A DNA stretch of 29,232 nucleotides from Alkalihalobacillus alcalophilus ATCC 27647 = CGMCC 1.3604 (GTDB lineage Bacteria > Bacillota > Bacilli > Bacillales > Bacillaceae_D), in assembly GCF_000292245.2 (NCBI RefSeq), contig NZ_ALPT02000054.1, positions 1 to 29,232 of the forward strand, read 5' to 3'. This document shows positions 7,653 to 15,269 of the stretch, piece after piece (positions within the stretch are counted from its first letter, which is position 1; each line of letters starts with the position of its first letter). The notes under the pieces were generated by a model. The model was not told where the DNA came from. It did not search any database and worked only from the letters and a program-made list of their open reading frames with translations. Position numbers and translations under genes: made by a program.

Positions 7653-8159
7653 TTATTTTTCTTCTGTTAAGTTTAAAACAAAGTATTCTTCATCAATATA
7701 TTTCCCATTATATTTCATCGCTTTTTCTTCATAAGCAAAACGTTTAAACCCTTGCTTTTTATACACACTAATAGCTGTTTCATTTATTGATGCAACAACT
7801 AATTGAAGCTGCTCAACTCCAAGTTCTTTCGCCCTATCAATTCCTGATTGGAATAATTTTTTGCCTAAAGACTTGCCTCTAGCATCTTCCATGACATAAA
7901 AACGACCTAGCATTGCTTTATGCTCCATCTTTTTTAACGTATAAAGTTTTAACGAGATAATCCCTTTTAGCTCACCTTCAATAAATCCACCTAAAACAAT
8001 ATTGGACGGTGTTGTTAATTCTGACTGAAAATGGGCTGAGCTCTTTTCTTTTTGTTCTTCATAAGAGTCTGCAAATAAAAAAGGCTCTTTTTTTAATGCT
8101 TCTAACCTTATCTGACGGTATTGAATCCAGTCAGTTTTTTGTAAAAATCGAATTTCCAT
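7653..8159 (-). CDS. GNAT family N-acetyltransferase
   Basis: A 168-residue acetyl-CoA-dependent N-acetyltransferase. The N-terminus EIRFLQKTDWIQYRQIRLEAL and the acetyl-CoA loop ARGKSLGKKLF are typical GNAT elements, followed by LQLVVASINETAISVYKKQGF, the motif B region. The frame reaches 8177 through a TTG, but the ATG at 8159 lies 6 bases after AAGGAG and is the better start. The substrate is unknown, and the neighbours, a wall hydrolase and a disrupted gene, give no clue. It shares the terminator at 7631-7650 with the convergent hydrolase. Confidence 0.85.
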   Translation of the reverse strand: MEIRFLQKTDWIQYRQIRLEALKKEPFLFADSYEEQKEKSSAHFQSELTTPSNIVLGGFIEGELKGIISLKLYTLKKMEHKAMLGRFYVMEDARGKSLGKKLFQSGIDRAKELGVEQLQLVVASINETAISVYKKQGFKRFAYEEKAMKYNGKYIDEEYFVLNLTEEK

Positions 8160-8266
8160 CTGGTTCTCCTTCTCCAAAGCTATACAATGCTTTGATCATG
8201 TTAAAATGTTTCATTTTTTTGAATAAAAGGAATAGTAATTGTAATAGAATAGAGGTGGTGATTATA

Positions 8267-8650
8267 ATGAGCCGGTTAAGTAAAGTCTCTTCTATACGGG
8301 CAAATCGAATCCATGAGATGTATGTTCAACGTTTTTCAAACAGTCAAACGATTGCCGAAGTTGAAAGCATTTCTCCTATAAGACGAGCTGAAAATGAAAC
8401 GACACCCATTTCAGAAAATAAGCTTATGGCCTACGATTTTTATTATAACAAACTCGAAGATCAATCACCTAAAACACTTAAGCAAATTCCACATACTACA
8501 CCTAGTCCCAAAAAGGAAATATCCCCTGCCCTCACACATTTTATAACAAAACATAATCAAATTTTAGCTCATTTTAAAGAATACGATCAGCTTTATGGTA
8601 CAGATTACACGAAAGACTTGATTGAATTATTTGAACTACTCGCCACTTAG
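8267..8650 (+). pseudogene. 5' part of an unknown gene interrupted by an IS200/IS605 element
   Basis: The ATG follows GAGGTGGTG. The first 121 codons (8267-8629) belong to the host gene; the last codons to the TAG at 8648-8650 are read from the element. Joining base 8630 to base 10051 continues the frame without a stop to 10301, giving a 204-codon protein. The N-terminal part is polar and basic (MSRLSKVSSIRANRIHEMY), followed by a Pro/Lys/Thr-rich linker and then helices (THFITKHNQILAHFKEYDQLYG). There is no signal peptide or membrane segment. I do not recognise the family. The truncated 127-residue product could still be made, but it lacks the conserved-looking C-terminal 83 residues. Confidence 0.8.
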
Positions 8651-8800
8651 CTAACGCTTGAAGTGGGAGATTCTTGGGAACAGAGCGTACTTGCCAGCGC
8701 ATTTCTTTGCCAACAGAGGTTTCTCTTATGGACCAAGCTATCCCCGTCGATTCCTACGGTTCTGTCTGTTGTTTAAGCCAAGTCGAAGGTTCTTACCCCT
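8631..8800 (-). ncRNA. Probable omega (reRNA) guide RNA of TnpB
   Basis: TnpB guide RNAs are known to come from the 3' end of tnpB through the element's right end, with a guide read from flanking DNA. Here the minus strand from the last codons of tnpB to 8631 includes the right-end hairpin (8643-8666) and about 120 non-coding bases rich in paired segments. The guide would continue into the host gene, minus-strand ATAATTCAATCAAGTC (8630-8615). The 5' boundary is a guess, since processing cannot be seen. Confidence 0.6.
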
Positions 8801-9906
8801 TCGGCTAGAATATTTTGGCTGGCATTGATATCTCGATCGTGATGTTTATGGCAAATAGAACACGTCCAATCCCTTATTTCAAGAGATTTCTTTCCATCTT
8901 GATGTCCACATTCGGAACAGATTTGACTAGATGGAAACCACCTGCTTATTTTCACGATGGTTTTCCCGTACCATTTCGCTTTGTATTCTAATTTTGATAC
9001 AAAAGCAGACCAAGATACATCCGAGATAGATTTGGCTAATTTATGATTACGCAACATTCCTTTGGTGTTCAAATCTTCGATACAGATCACATCGTGGTTT
9101 TTGATGATGTCTGTACTTAATTTGTGAAGGAAATCGTCTCGTTGGTTCCTGACTCTTTCGTGCAATCTGGCCACTTTTCGTTTTTGCTTCTGATAGTTTT
9201 TTGCATCAAGTAGATGAATACCTTTATTTTTGGCCTGTAACGCACGTCTTGAAAGTTTTCGCTGTTCACGTTTTAATTTCTTTTCCATTTTGGCTGTGAA
9301 CGTATGATTGTCCATCTTGTGACCATCCGAAAAAAACGCAAAGTCCATGATCCCTAAATCTATACCGATAGATGAATCCGTTTTCTTCAAGGGCTGTACG
9401 TCTGTTTTGACTACAATGGATACAAAGAACTTTCCGCTTGGATTTCGTCTGACTGTAGCGTTCAGAATGCGTCCTTCAACCTCACGACTTTTGGCCAAGC
9501 GAACAAGACCCAGTTTCGGCAATTTAATTTTGTTGTCTACTATGGCAATGTTGCTATTTGTTTCTTTCGTAGTATAGGATTGTACCTGATTCTTTTTAGA
9601 TTTGAAGCGTGGCGCTTTATTTTGTTTCTTGAAGAATCGAGTATAGGAATCAGCAAGGTTTTTCAGGGAGGATTGAAGGGCAATGCTGTCCACTTCTTTT
9701 AGCCATACGAATTCCTTTTTTAGTTGCGTTAATTCAGCCGAACAAGCATTGTAAGTTAATCCTTTGCCTGTTTCTTGGTAGGTATCGTTCCATTGCCCTA
9801 AAAAGCGATTAAAGACAAAACGAGAACAGCCGATGGTTTTAGCAATGAAGATTTCCTGTTCTTTGGTTGGATAGAGACGAAATTTGTACGCTTTGTTGAT
9901 GAGCAT
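8773..9906 (-). CDS. tnpB: TnpB RNA-guided nuclease (IS605 OrfB)
   Basis: A 377-residue protein of the RNA-guided nuclease family ancestral to Cas12. The N-terminal helix-turn-helix region starts MLINKAYKFRLYPTKEQ. The RuvC residues are Asp 183 in GIDLGIMDFA, Glu 277 in CIEDLNTKGM, and the Asp pair of HDRDINASQN near the C-terminus. The zinc finger is CSECG...CSICH. All catalytic positions are present and the frame is uninterrupted, so the nuclease looks active. The start is the ATG at 9906, placed after GGGGGTGAAAACA; a TTG at 9921 is in frame but upstream of that site. A TATAAT lies at 9939-9944 on the minus strand. Established work shows that TnpB cuts the empty donor site and so favours retention of its element. 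Confidence 0.95.
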   Translation of the reverse strand: MLINKAYKFRLYPTKEQEIFIAKTIGCSRFVFNRFLGQWNDTYQETGKGLTYNACSAELTQLKKEFVWLKEVDSIALQSSLKNLADSYTRFFKKQNKAPRFKSKKNQVQSYTTKETNSNIAIVDNKIKLPKLGLVRLAKSREVEGRILNATVRRNPSGKFFVSIVVKTDVQPLKKTDSSIGIDLGIMDFAFFSDGHKMDNHTFTAKMEKKLKREQRKLSRRALQAKNKGIHLLDAKNYQKQKRKVARLHERVRNQRDDFLHKLSTDIIKNHDVICIEDLNTKGMLRNHKLAKSISDVSWSAFVSKLEYKAKWYGKTIVKISRWFPSSQICSECGHQDGKKSLEIRDWTCSICHKHHDRDINASQNILAEGVRTFDLA

Positions 9907-10050
9907 TGTTTTCACCCCCAATAGGAATGTACGTTCTTATTATACCCTAACAAGAATCTCTTTGGCTACCGCCAACCGCCATTCATCTCCCCCTTATCGT
10001 TGGGCTTCTCCCTTCACACGATTGAAGAGGGAGTCTTCTGTCGGGAAATG

Positions 10051-10301
10051 ATAAAAAGTTTAAACCGAAAATCAAATCTTTCATTTTAAACGGTAAAGAT
10101 GACTTTCTAAAATTTGAGCCTTCCAAGACCTTTCAATCAGAGCAATCATCAAAAGTATTCACCCAATTAAACCTTTTCCAAGTCGAGTGTATCCAACTCA
10201 TCCAACGCTTTGTCATAAAAGAAGTGGAACATTCCGCGTATTTTCCGCAATTAATTGCCGCCCATCAAGCAAAAGGAATGGTCATTGAAGCTTCTATTTA
10301 A
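10051..10301 (+). pseudogene. 3' part of the gene interrupted by the IS element
   Basis: An 83-codon continuation of the frame begun at 8267, starting with the second and third bases of the codon split by the insertion (T|AT, a Tyr). It reads YKKFKPKIKSFILNGKDDFL and later VFTQLNLFQVECIQLIQRFV and ends at TAA. There is no ribosome site or start in this frame next to the element, so it is unlikely to be translated alone. A terminator-like hairpin follows at 10325-10346. Frame preservation across the junction and uniform composition support recent insertion. Confidence 0.75.
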
Positions 10302-10707
10302 TTTAAAAGTAAACCATGCGCAAGGACTACTTAAATTGGAGTAGTCTTTTGTTTTGTCTACAAAAATGTTAATAGTAAGTAGGTGAATATCGAAGCTATT
10401 TTATAGAGCGAATTTATCCATTATCGGATCGTTTGACTTATTTGGTAATTCGTTGCTGTAATCTATGCTGAATTCGCCTTTGTTCAGCATAGAACGTGAC
10501 TAGATTTTATATTTTACGCCGAACTCCACCCTTTTTCGGCTTATTCAGCTACTTCTCTTTTCTTTTTACGCCGAATTCTCCTTTGACTCGCTCTCGACGA
10601 GTTTTCTTTATCTTTCAAGGGGACGACTTTATAATAGAGAAGACTATAAATTATTCGGATTCGAATAGACTATACATTTGTTCGTTTACATAACAGGAGG
10701 AATTAAT
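10302..10707 (+). other. Intergenic region and leader of the nucleotidyltransferase gene
   Basis: About 400 bases. They hold the terminator of the broken gene, then a 9-bp inverted repeat TATGCTGAA/TTCAGCATA (10464-10472 / 10483-10491), and a 12-base direct repeat TTTTACGCCGAA at 10512-10523 and 10564-10575. A TATAAT at 10630-10635 lacks a good -35. The forward frame at 10496-10693 has no ribosome site and composition unlike a protein, so I do not call it. The repeats suggest a regulatory leader or an old interspersed repeat. Confidence 0.45.
10325..10346 (+). terminator. Hairpin terminator of the interrupted gene
   Basis: GACTACT (10325-10331) pairs with AGTAGTC (10340-10346), extended by G-U and A-T pairs and followed by TTTTGTTTTG. 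It lies 24 bases after the stop of the interrupted gene. Confidence 0.65.
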
Positions 10708-13251
10708 TTGATTATTATCCATTCCCATATACAGCTTGATTTTGATGGCTTTGCCTCGATGATAGCAGCAAATAAACTTTTCCCAGAAGCCAAACTCGTT
10801 TTACCCGAAAAACAAAAGCCTGAATTAAAGCAATTTTTAGCGATTCATCGTGACTCTTTTTCTTTTTTCAGTTCTAAAGAAATCGATTGGAGTAAAGTAG
10901 ATACTTGTGTCGTCGTTGATACGGCAAATCCAAAAAGAGTAGAAATTCCAATAGAAAAGCTCAAAGAAGATGTGCAATTTATTGTTTACGATCACCATCC
11001 ACCTCAAACGAACTCTATCCAAAACGCTAAAGAGCACATTGTACAAGTGGGGGCTGCGGTTACCCTTTTATTAGAAGAAATAATCGAAAATCAACTGCTG
11101 ATTACTCCATTTGAAGCAACCGTCTTTGGCTTAGGCTTATATTCGGATACGGGTTCTTTTACTCACGACATCACGACAGCTCGTGACTTAGAAGCCGCGA
11201 GTTATTTATTTCATCATGGCCTTGATTTATCGATTATTACCCAATTTGTTCAGCAAACTTTTTCAAGTACAGAGCAAGAGTTATTCGAAGTCCTTTTAAA
11301 TAACGGAGAAAAAGGACAAATAGATGGTACAAGCTATTACTTAACGTGTCATGAGCAAACAGAGTATATTAATAATTTATCTTTTTTAACCGAAAAATTA
11401 ATGGATACGATTGATGTTGATGCCATTTTTTCAGTCGTCAAAATGGGCAAACATGTCTATGTAGTTGGTCGTGCTGAGGGAGAAAGAGTGAACATTCGTC
11501 CTCTTATTCAGAAACTGGGTGGAAACGGCCATGAAAAAGCAGCTTCTGCAACGATTAAAAATGGCGAAACTACTCGTGTAATAGAAAACCTTAAACAACA
11601 GTTACCAACGATTGTAAAGCCTGCGATTACCGCTAAACAAATCATGTCACAACCTGTAAAAACAATCGTTGAATCTGAAACGATTGAACATGCTTCTCTA
11701 TTAATGCAACAATATGGACATAGCGGCTTACCAGTCGTAACTGAAAACGGGAGCTTAGCTGGCGTCATCTCTCGAAAAGATGTGGATAAAGCATTAAGAC
11801 ATGCTCTCGGTCACGCTCCGACAAAAGCTTATATGACCACCAATCCAGTCACTATTTCAGAAGACGATACGCTTGAGACGGTACAGGAAATGATGATTGA
11901 GCATAATATTGGGAGATTGCTCGTGTTAGCTAACAAGCAACTTAAAGGGATTATTTCACGTTCAGATATTATTGAAATTCTTTATAACCACAATTATCGA
12001 AGCAACTTACAAGAGCGTGCCGCCATTCATTCCGTTCAAAACGTATCAGAACATCTTCAGCAGTTATTATCCTCTGAGTTGTATAACCTTTTACGTTTAA
12101 TCGGTGAAAAAGCAGATAAAGAAGCTCTGAATGCTTATTTAATTGGTGGTTTTGTCCGAGATTTGTTATTAAAAAAAGATAATAAAGATATTGACATCGT
12201 AATAGAAGGGGATGCTATCGCTTTTTGTCAAAAAATAGCAGCGATTATGGATGGGCATTTTCAAGAACATCCACAGTTTGGTACAGCAACACTGACATTA
12301 CCTTCAGAGATCAAAATTGATTTTGTCTCAAGCCGAACTGAATTTTATACAGGACCAGCTGCCCTCCCAACGGTTACGTACTCCAATATTAAAGAGGATT
12401 TGGCAAGAAGAGATTTTACAATTAATGCGATGGCTGTAAAATTGAATGCTTCTTCCTTTGGGGAATTACTGGATTATTTTCAAGGGAAAGAAGACTTAGT
12501 GAAAGGCAAAATCCGAATCCTTCATACGCTCAGTTTTATTGAAGACCCTACTCGAATCTTTCGGGCCATTCGATTTGCCCATCGTTTTCAGTATCAACTA
12601 GCAACACAAACGAAAGAGTTAGCAAAAGCGGCCGGTTCTTCGTTAATGAAACTTAGTAAAACACGGTTAAGATCCGAATTAAAGCTAATTATAAAAGAAA
12701 AGGATTGGCCAATTCTTTTTAGAGAACTAAATGATTTATTTGTTTGGTCTCATATTTTCGAAGTGAGTCCTTCACCAAAAGCTTGGGAACTTTTTGATAA
12801 ATTAGTCAAAAAAGAAGAAAAAAATGAATTTATCCTTTTAACTTCATTAGTTTTTGATCAGAGTTCGTGGTTTGAAAAAATGCAAGAGTTTGCTGTCACT
12901 AATGGGGAAATGACCTTTTTAAAGAATTTAAAAGAGATCAAAAATTGGCCATCTCCCTTAACTGTTGAAGAATTACATACGCGCGCTTGTGCTATTCCTG
13001 ACCACACCTTATTATTTTTCTCCACCGCTCATAAAAACTTAAATCAGATTATTCAAGATTATGTAGATAAACGTAATCAGCTTGTCCCACTCGTTTCTGG
13101 TCATGACCTAAAAAATCTCGGCTTTAAACCAAGCCCAATATTTAGCCAGATCTTAATGGAATTAGAATTATTGCAGTTGTCAAATAAAATCACCAATAAA
13201 ACAGCGGCGATTAAGTGGGTTAAAGAGAATTTCCAATTGCAAACGCCCTAA
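10708..13251 (+). CDS. DHH-CBS-CBS-nucleotidyltransferase fusion, probable A-adding tRNA nucleotidyltransferase
   Basis: An 847-residue multidomain protein. The N-terminal DHH phosphoesterase shows H5-S-H7...D11-F-D13, VVVDTANP and DHHPP (94-98). The DHHA1 part has GGNGHEKAAS (270-279). Two CBS domains cover about 307-427. The class II nucleotidyltransferase/poly(A) polymerase head has GGFVRD (479-484), the metal-binding DIDIV aspartates (493, 495) and RRDFTINAMA (566-575), followed by EDPTRIFRAIRFAHRF. The same layout is known in the A-adding enzyme of Aquifex, and some bacilli such as B. halodurans split CCA addition between CC-adding and A-adding enzymes. A-adding activity here is therefore an inference. 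The start is TTG 10708, which lies 7 bases after AGGAGG; an upstream in-frame ATG at 10678 has no ribosome site. Confidence 0.9.
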   Translation: MIIIHSHIQLDFDGFASMIAANKLFPEAKLVLPEKQKPELKQFLAIHRDSFSFFSSKEIDWSKVDTCVVVDTANPKRVEIPIEKLKEDVQFIVYDHHPPQTNSIQNAKEHIVQVGAAVTLLLEEIIENQLLITPFEATVFGLGLYSDTGSFTHDITTARDLEAASYLFHHGLDLSIITQFVQQTFSSTEQELFEVLLNNGEKGQIDGTSYYLTCHEQTEYINNLSFLTEKLMDTIDVDAIFSVVKMGKHVYVVGRAEGERVNIRPLIQKLGGNGHEKAASATIKNGETTRVIENLKQQLPTIVKPAITAKQIMSQPVKTIVESETIEHASLLMQQYGHSGLPVVTENGSLAGVISRKDVDKALRHALGHAPTKAYMTTNPVTISEDDTLETVQEMMIEHNIGRLLVLANKQLKGIISRSDIIEILYNHNYRSNLQERAAIHSVQNVSEHLQQLLSSELYNLLRLIGEKADKEALNAYLIGGFVRDLLLKKDNKDIDIVIEGDAIAFCQKIAAIMDGHFQEHPQFGTATLTLPSEIKIDFVSSRTEFYTGPAALPTVTYSNIKEDLARRDFTINAMAVKLNASSFGELLDYFQGKEDLVKGKIRILHTLSFIEDPTRIFRAIRFAHRFQYQLATQTKELAKAAGSSLMKLSKTRLRSELKLIIKEKDWPILFRELNDLFVWSHIFEVSPSPKAWELFDKLVKKEEKNEFILLTSLVFDQSSWFEKMQEFAVTNGEMTFLKNLKEIKNWPSPLTVEELHTRACAIPDHTLLFFSTAHKNLNQIIQDYVDKRNQLVPLVSGHDLKNLGFKPSPIFSQILMELELLQLSNKITNKTAAIKWVKENFQLQTP

Positions 13252-13286
13252 CTATTTAACGTAAACTAGACTTCCTCTAAAAGGAG

Positions 13287-13315
13287 AGGACGTGAACGAT
13301 TTGCCTTCACGTCCT
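13287..13315 (+). terminator. Hairpin terminator of the nucleotidyltransferase gene
   Basis: AGGACGTGAA (13287-13296) and TTCACGTCCT (13306-13315) form a perfect 10-bp stem with a 9-base loop, followed by TTCTTT, 36 bases after the stop codon. Confidence 0.85.
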
Positions 13316-13404
13316 TTCTTTACATAAGTCAATGAGCTAGTCTCATATGAATGCTTTATAAAGATTAAATGACTTTTTTTATTATCTTTGTTGTTTTCTA
13401 GTGA

Positions 13405-13746
13405 TTACTTTTTACAGCAGCAGCAACAACAATGATGTTGGTGCCAATAATAGTTCATATGGTTGTGATGATGATTATAACCAGCATGACAGCCACAATT
13501 ATAAGGACATTTTGAATAATAACCACATCGATAGCTATCATACTTTTCCTCGTGGTGCTTTTTCCAATCACACATATCATGCTTTTTATTCTGATGCTCC
13601 TTGCAATTACAGTGTTTTTTGTCGTGATGCTTTCTGCAATCATAATTATCGTGTTTTTTGTCATGTTGCTTACTACAATCACTTTTGTCGTGTTTTTTGT
13701 CTGAATAATCTTGGTAACAGTACTCATTCCAACGTGCACGATACAT
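13405..13746 (-). CDS. His/Cys/Lys/Tyr-rich spore-coat-like protein, 113 aa
   Basis: The ATG at 13746 lies 5 bases after a near-perfect AAAGGAGGG site. This ribosome site selects the minus-strand frame over two other open frames in the same stretch. The protein is built almost wholly from Lys, His, Asp, Cys, Tyr and Asn: short KKHDKSDCSKQHDKKHD-like blocks run through residues 15-70, then a Tyr/His/Asn-rich part and a C-terminal run of six cysteines. There is no signal peptide or membrane segment. Such composition is typical of outer spore coat proteins, and the His and Cys density suggests metal binding or disulfide cross-linking. It lies next to the mnx genes. The coat role is inferred from composition and context, not homology. 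Confidence 0.75.
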   Translation of the reverse strand: MYRARWNEYCYQDYSDKKHDKSDCSKQHDKKHDNYDCRKHHDKKHCNCKEHQNKKHDMCDWKKHHEEKYDSYRCGYYSKCPYNCGCHAGYNHHHNHMNYYWHQHHCCCCCCKK

Positions 13747-13871
13747 CGAATCCCTCCTTTCATAGTGATAATGTATAATATTTAAATTTGCTACCTTCCG
13801 TATGGATGATTATATTAATTTTCACAAAAATAGATATATATTCTTATGGCCTTTTAGATATTTACCTACCC

Positions 13872-13897
13872 ACATCAAGTACATCTTACATAATCTA
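13872..13897 (+). promoter_or_regulatory. SigK-like promoter of the CGHSC-repeat gene
   Basis: CATAATCTA at 13889-13897 matches the sigma-K -10 pattern CATA-N3-TA exactly. An AC dinucleotide lies 15 bases upstream, one base short of the usual spacing. It is 28 bases before the start codon at 13926. Expression in the mother cell late in sporulation is inferred. Confidence 0.5.
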
Positions 13898-13925
13898 TTT
13901 GTAGAGACTTGAAAGGAGTAGATAG

Positions 13926-14426
13926 ATGGATAAGAGAGCAATTCCTCATGTAAATCTAATGAATAATAACCATCAGCCATCTTCAAAAAAAGTTGAAGGG
14001 ATATTATGTAATGTTGGTACTGATTATGTTGATGTAAAGCTTGAAAATCAAACTGTTGTAACCGTCTTAAGAAATCATATTCGTAAAATAAAATGGCCTG
14101 ACCGTAAATGTAATCCATGTTGTAATGAACATTCTTTCAAATGCGGGCACTCCTGTAACTGCGGGCACTCCTGTAACTGTGGACACTCTTGTAACTGCGG
14201 GCACTCTTGTAACTGCGGGCACTCCTGTAACTGCGGGCATTCTTGTGGCTATTCTCACCACTTTTCACATGGCGGTAATTCTCATCATGGAACCTCTGGA
14301 CATACGGTGATTCCAGCATGTCATAAACGGGTTTCTTTACGACTAGCAGGATTAACTAATCATTTAACTTATAACCTTTTCAAACAAATTGGCTGTAAAG
14401 TCATTATTGAATGTTCTTCAGATTAA
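13926..14426 (+). CDS. Coat-like protein with six CGHSC(N/G) repeats, 166 aa
   Basis: The ATG follows GAAAGGAG by 8 bases. Residues about 22-57 form a compact beta-rich segment (KVEGILCNVGTDYVDVKLE, then NHIRKIKW) that resembles Sm-like modules of small Bacillus proteins (possibly DUF2642). Residues 73-108 are six tandem hexapeptides, five CGHSCN and one CGHSCG, giving twelve Cys and six His in 36 residues. A Ser/His/Gly-rich stretch follows, and the C-terminus has RLAGLTNHLTYNLFKQIGC. There is no signal peptide. The promoter looks sigma-K-like. The repeats are a plausible Cu or Zn store or cross-linking region; next to a copper oxidase gene on the other strand, a role in copper supply or coat structure is suggestive but unproven. 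Confidence 0.8.
   Translation: MDKRAIPHVNLMNNNHQPSSKKVEGILCNVGTDYVDVKLENQTVVTVLRNHIRKIKWPDRKCNPCCNEHSFKCGHSCNCGHSCNCGHSCNCGHSCNCGHSCNCGHSCGYSHHFSHGGNSHHGTSGHTVIPACHKRVSLRLAGLTNHLTYNLFKQIGCKVIIECSSD
14142..14249 (+). repeat. Six tandem 18-bp coding repeats
   Basis: Six in-frame 18-base units (TGCGGGCACTCCTGTAAC and close variants) begin at 14142, 14160, 14178, 14196, 14214 and 14232. They encode CGHSCN five times and CGHSCG once. Near-identity at third codon positions points to recent expansion by slippage or recombination, so copy number probably varies between strains. Confidence 0.95.
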
Positions 14427-14453
14427 AAAAGGTGAGAAATTATCTCACCTTTT
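14427..14453. terminator. Bidirectional hairpin terminator
   Basis: AAAAGGTGAGA (14427-14437) and TCTCACCTTTT (14443-14453) form an 11-bp stem with a 5-base loop, flanked by A and T runs. It separates the convergent CGHSC-repeat gene and the mnx operon and can stop both. Confidence 0.88.
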
Positions 14454-14459
14454 TTTAGT

Positions 14460-15269
14460 TCACCTCATTTTTATATAACAAATATCTTCTACATTAACGA
14501 GCTCAAGTTGTTCTTTTTGTTTCAGATAGAGCTGTCCATCTTTCGCATCAACCAATATTCCTCTAATCTCATCTTCATTGATGGCATGAGACTCTTCGCT
14601 CATTCTTTTTACGACATGGACGGGGCATTCAATAAATTGTAATAAATATAATTCTAAACTTAATCCAAAAAATAAATTTAGTAAATAAGGTTTTTGTGAC
14701 ACATACTCCCCAAAATGAAGCACTAACTGCCTTCTCATACATGTATCTATATCAATTAATGTATGACGGTGCCCCTCATGTGCTGTTTCATGCCTTTTTT
14801 GATTAGAGTCATGTTGAATAAAACAAATGTTTGTAAATGGAATAAACGTCCTCTTATCAAAATCAGTTATTAGGATAAAATTTTTCCCTACATCTTTTAA
14901 TAGACCTTTTATTTTTAGCTCTTGATCCCCACACTTTACAGATACACTGACAAATGCATCAAGAATTTTTCGTAAGTGTTGACGTAATTCAAGCTGATTC
15001 TCCTCATCTGATTCATTGGCTAATGCAAGTAACAGTTGGTTAATTACTTCGATACAACTAATAAGTTCTTCATAATCTTCCGCTGTAAGACTCGTCGTAG
15101 GGGACGAGTATCGTGGAGATGGCAATCTTGCTGGACAAGCAAATGGCGTACAAAATAGATCATGATCATATTCTGTTATCGGAATACAGGCTGGACAATG
15201 AAAGGGCTCAGATAAACGATGGTGATTGTACTCATGATTACATCGATGATTAATATGATTATTCGCCAT
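14460..15269 (-). CDS. Fourth gene of the mnx operon: coat-like protein with two Sm-like segments, 269 aa
   Basis: The ATG at 15269 overlaps the last 11 bases of mnxG, so translation is probably coupled; its AAGGAG site lies inside mnxG. The N-terminal 60 residues are rich in His, Asn, Cys and Pro (HINHRCNHEYNHH, FHCPACIP, FACPARLP) and may bind metal. Residues about 60-110 look helical. Two beta-rich segments follow, LKIKGLLKDVGKNFILI...FTNICFI and IRGILVDAKDGQLYL...VNVEDICYIK. They share the pattern of the 166-residue neighbour and of MnxF, and look like degenerate Sm-like modules. I do not recognise a named family. Position and composition suggest a structural or accessory protein for the spore-surface oxidase complex. 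Confidence 0.8.
   Translation of the reverse strand: MANNHINHRCNHEYNHHRLSEPFHCPACIPITEYDHDLFCTPFACPARLPSPRYSSPTTSLTAEDYEELISCIEVINQLLLALANESDEENQLELRQHLRKILDAFVSVSVKCGDQELKIKGLLKDVGKNFILITDFDKRTFIPFTNICFIQHDSNQKRHETAHEGHRHTLIDIDTCMRRQLVLHFGEYVSQKPYLLNLFFGLSLELYLLQFIECPVHVVKRMSEESHAINEDEIRGILVDAKDGQLYLKQKEQLELVNVEDICYIKMR

Larger units (their letters stand above)
8631..10050 (-). mobile_element. tnpB-only IS200/IS605-family element (IS1341-type), 1420 bp
   Basis: The element reads on the minus strand. Its left end is at 10050, with an imperfect subterminal hairpin at 10008-10033 (CTCCCTTCA / TGAAGAGGGAG). Its right end is at 8631, with a hairpin CCACTT-AGC...GCT-AAGTGG at 8643-8666, and it ends in TTCAA. 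On the minus strand the left flank reads TTTAT (10055-10051), which fits the AT-rich pentanucleotide targets (TAMs) of this family. There is no target duplication, as expected for single-strand transposition. The ends were fixed by the requirement that excision restores the host frame, which it does exactly. No tnpA is present, so movement would need a transposase in trans. Confidence 0.88.

Noticed and set aside
8631..10050. CRISPR-like or phage origin for the TnpB region
   Set aside because: There are no spacer-repeat units and no phage genes; the end structures match an IS200/IS605 element.
10496..10693. 65-codon forward frame before the nucleotidyltransferase gene
   Set aside because: No ribosome site, odd composition, and it lies in a repeat-rich leader.
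13401..13778. Forward frame and a second minus frame over the His/Cys-rich gene
   Set aside because: The repeated codons keep several frames open. Only the minus frame starting at 13746 has a strong ribosome site and a coat-like composition.
14067..14319. Alternative frames across the CGHSC repeats
   Set aside because: Eighteen-base repeats create open frames on both strands; none has a ribosome site, while the 13926 frame has one plus a promoter-like box.
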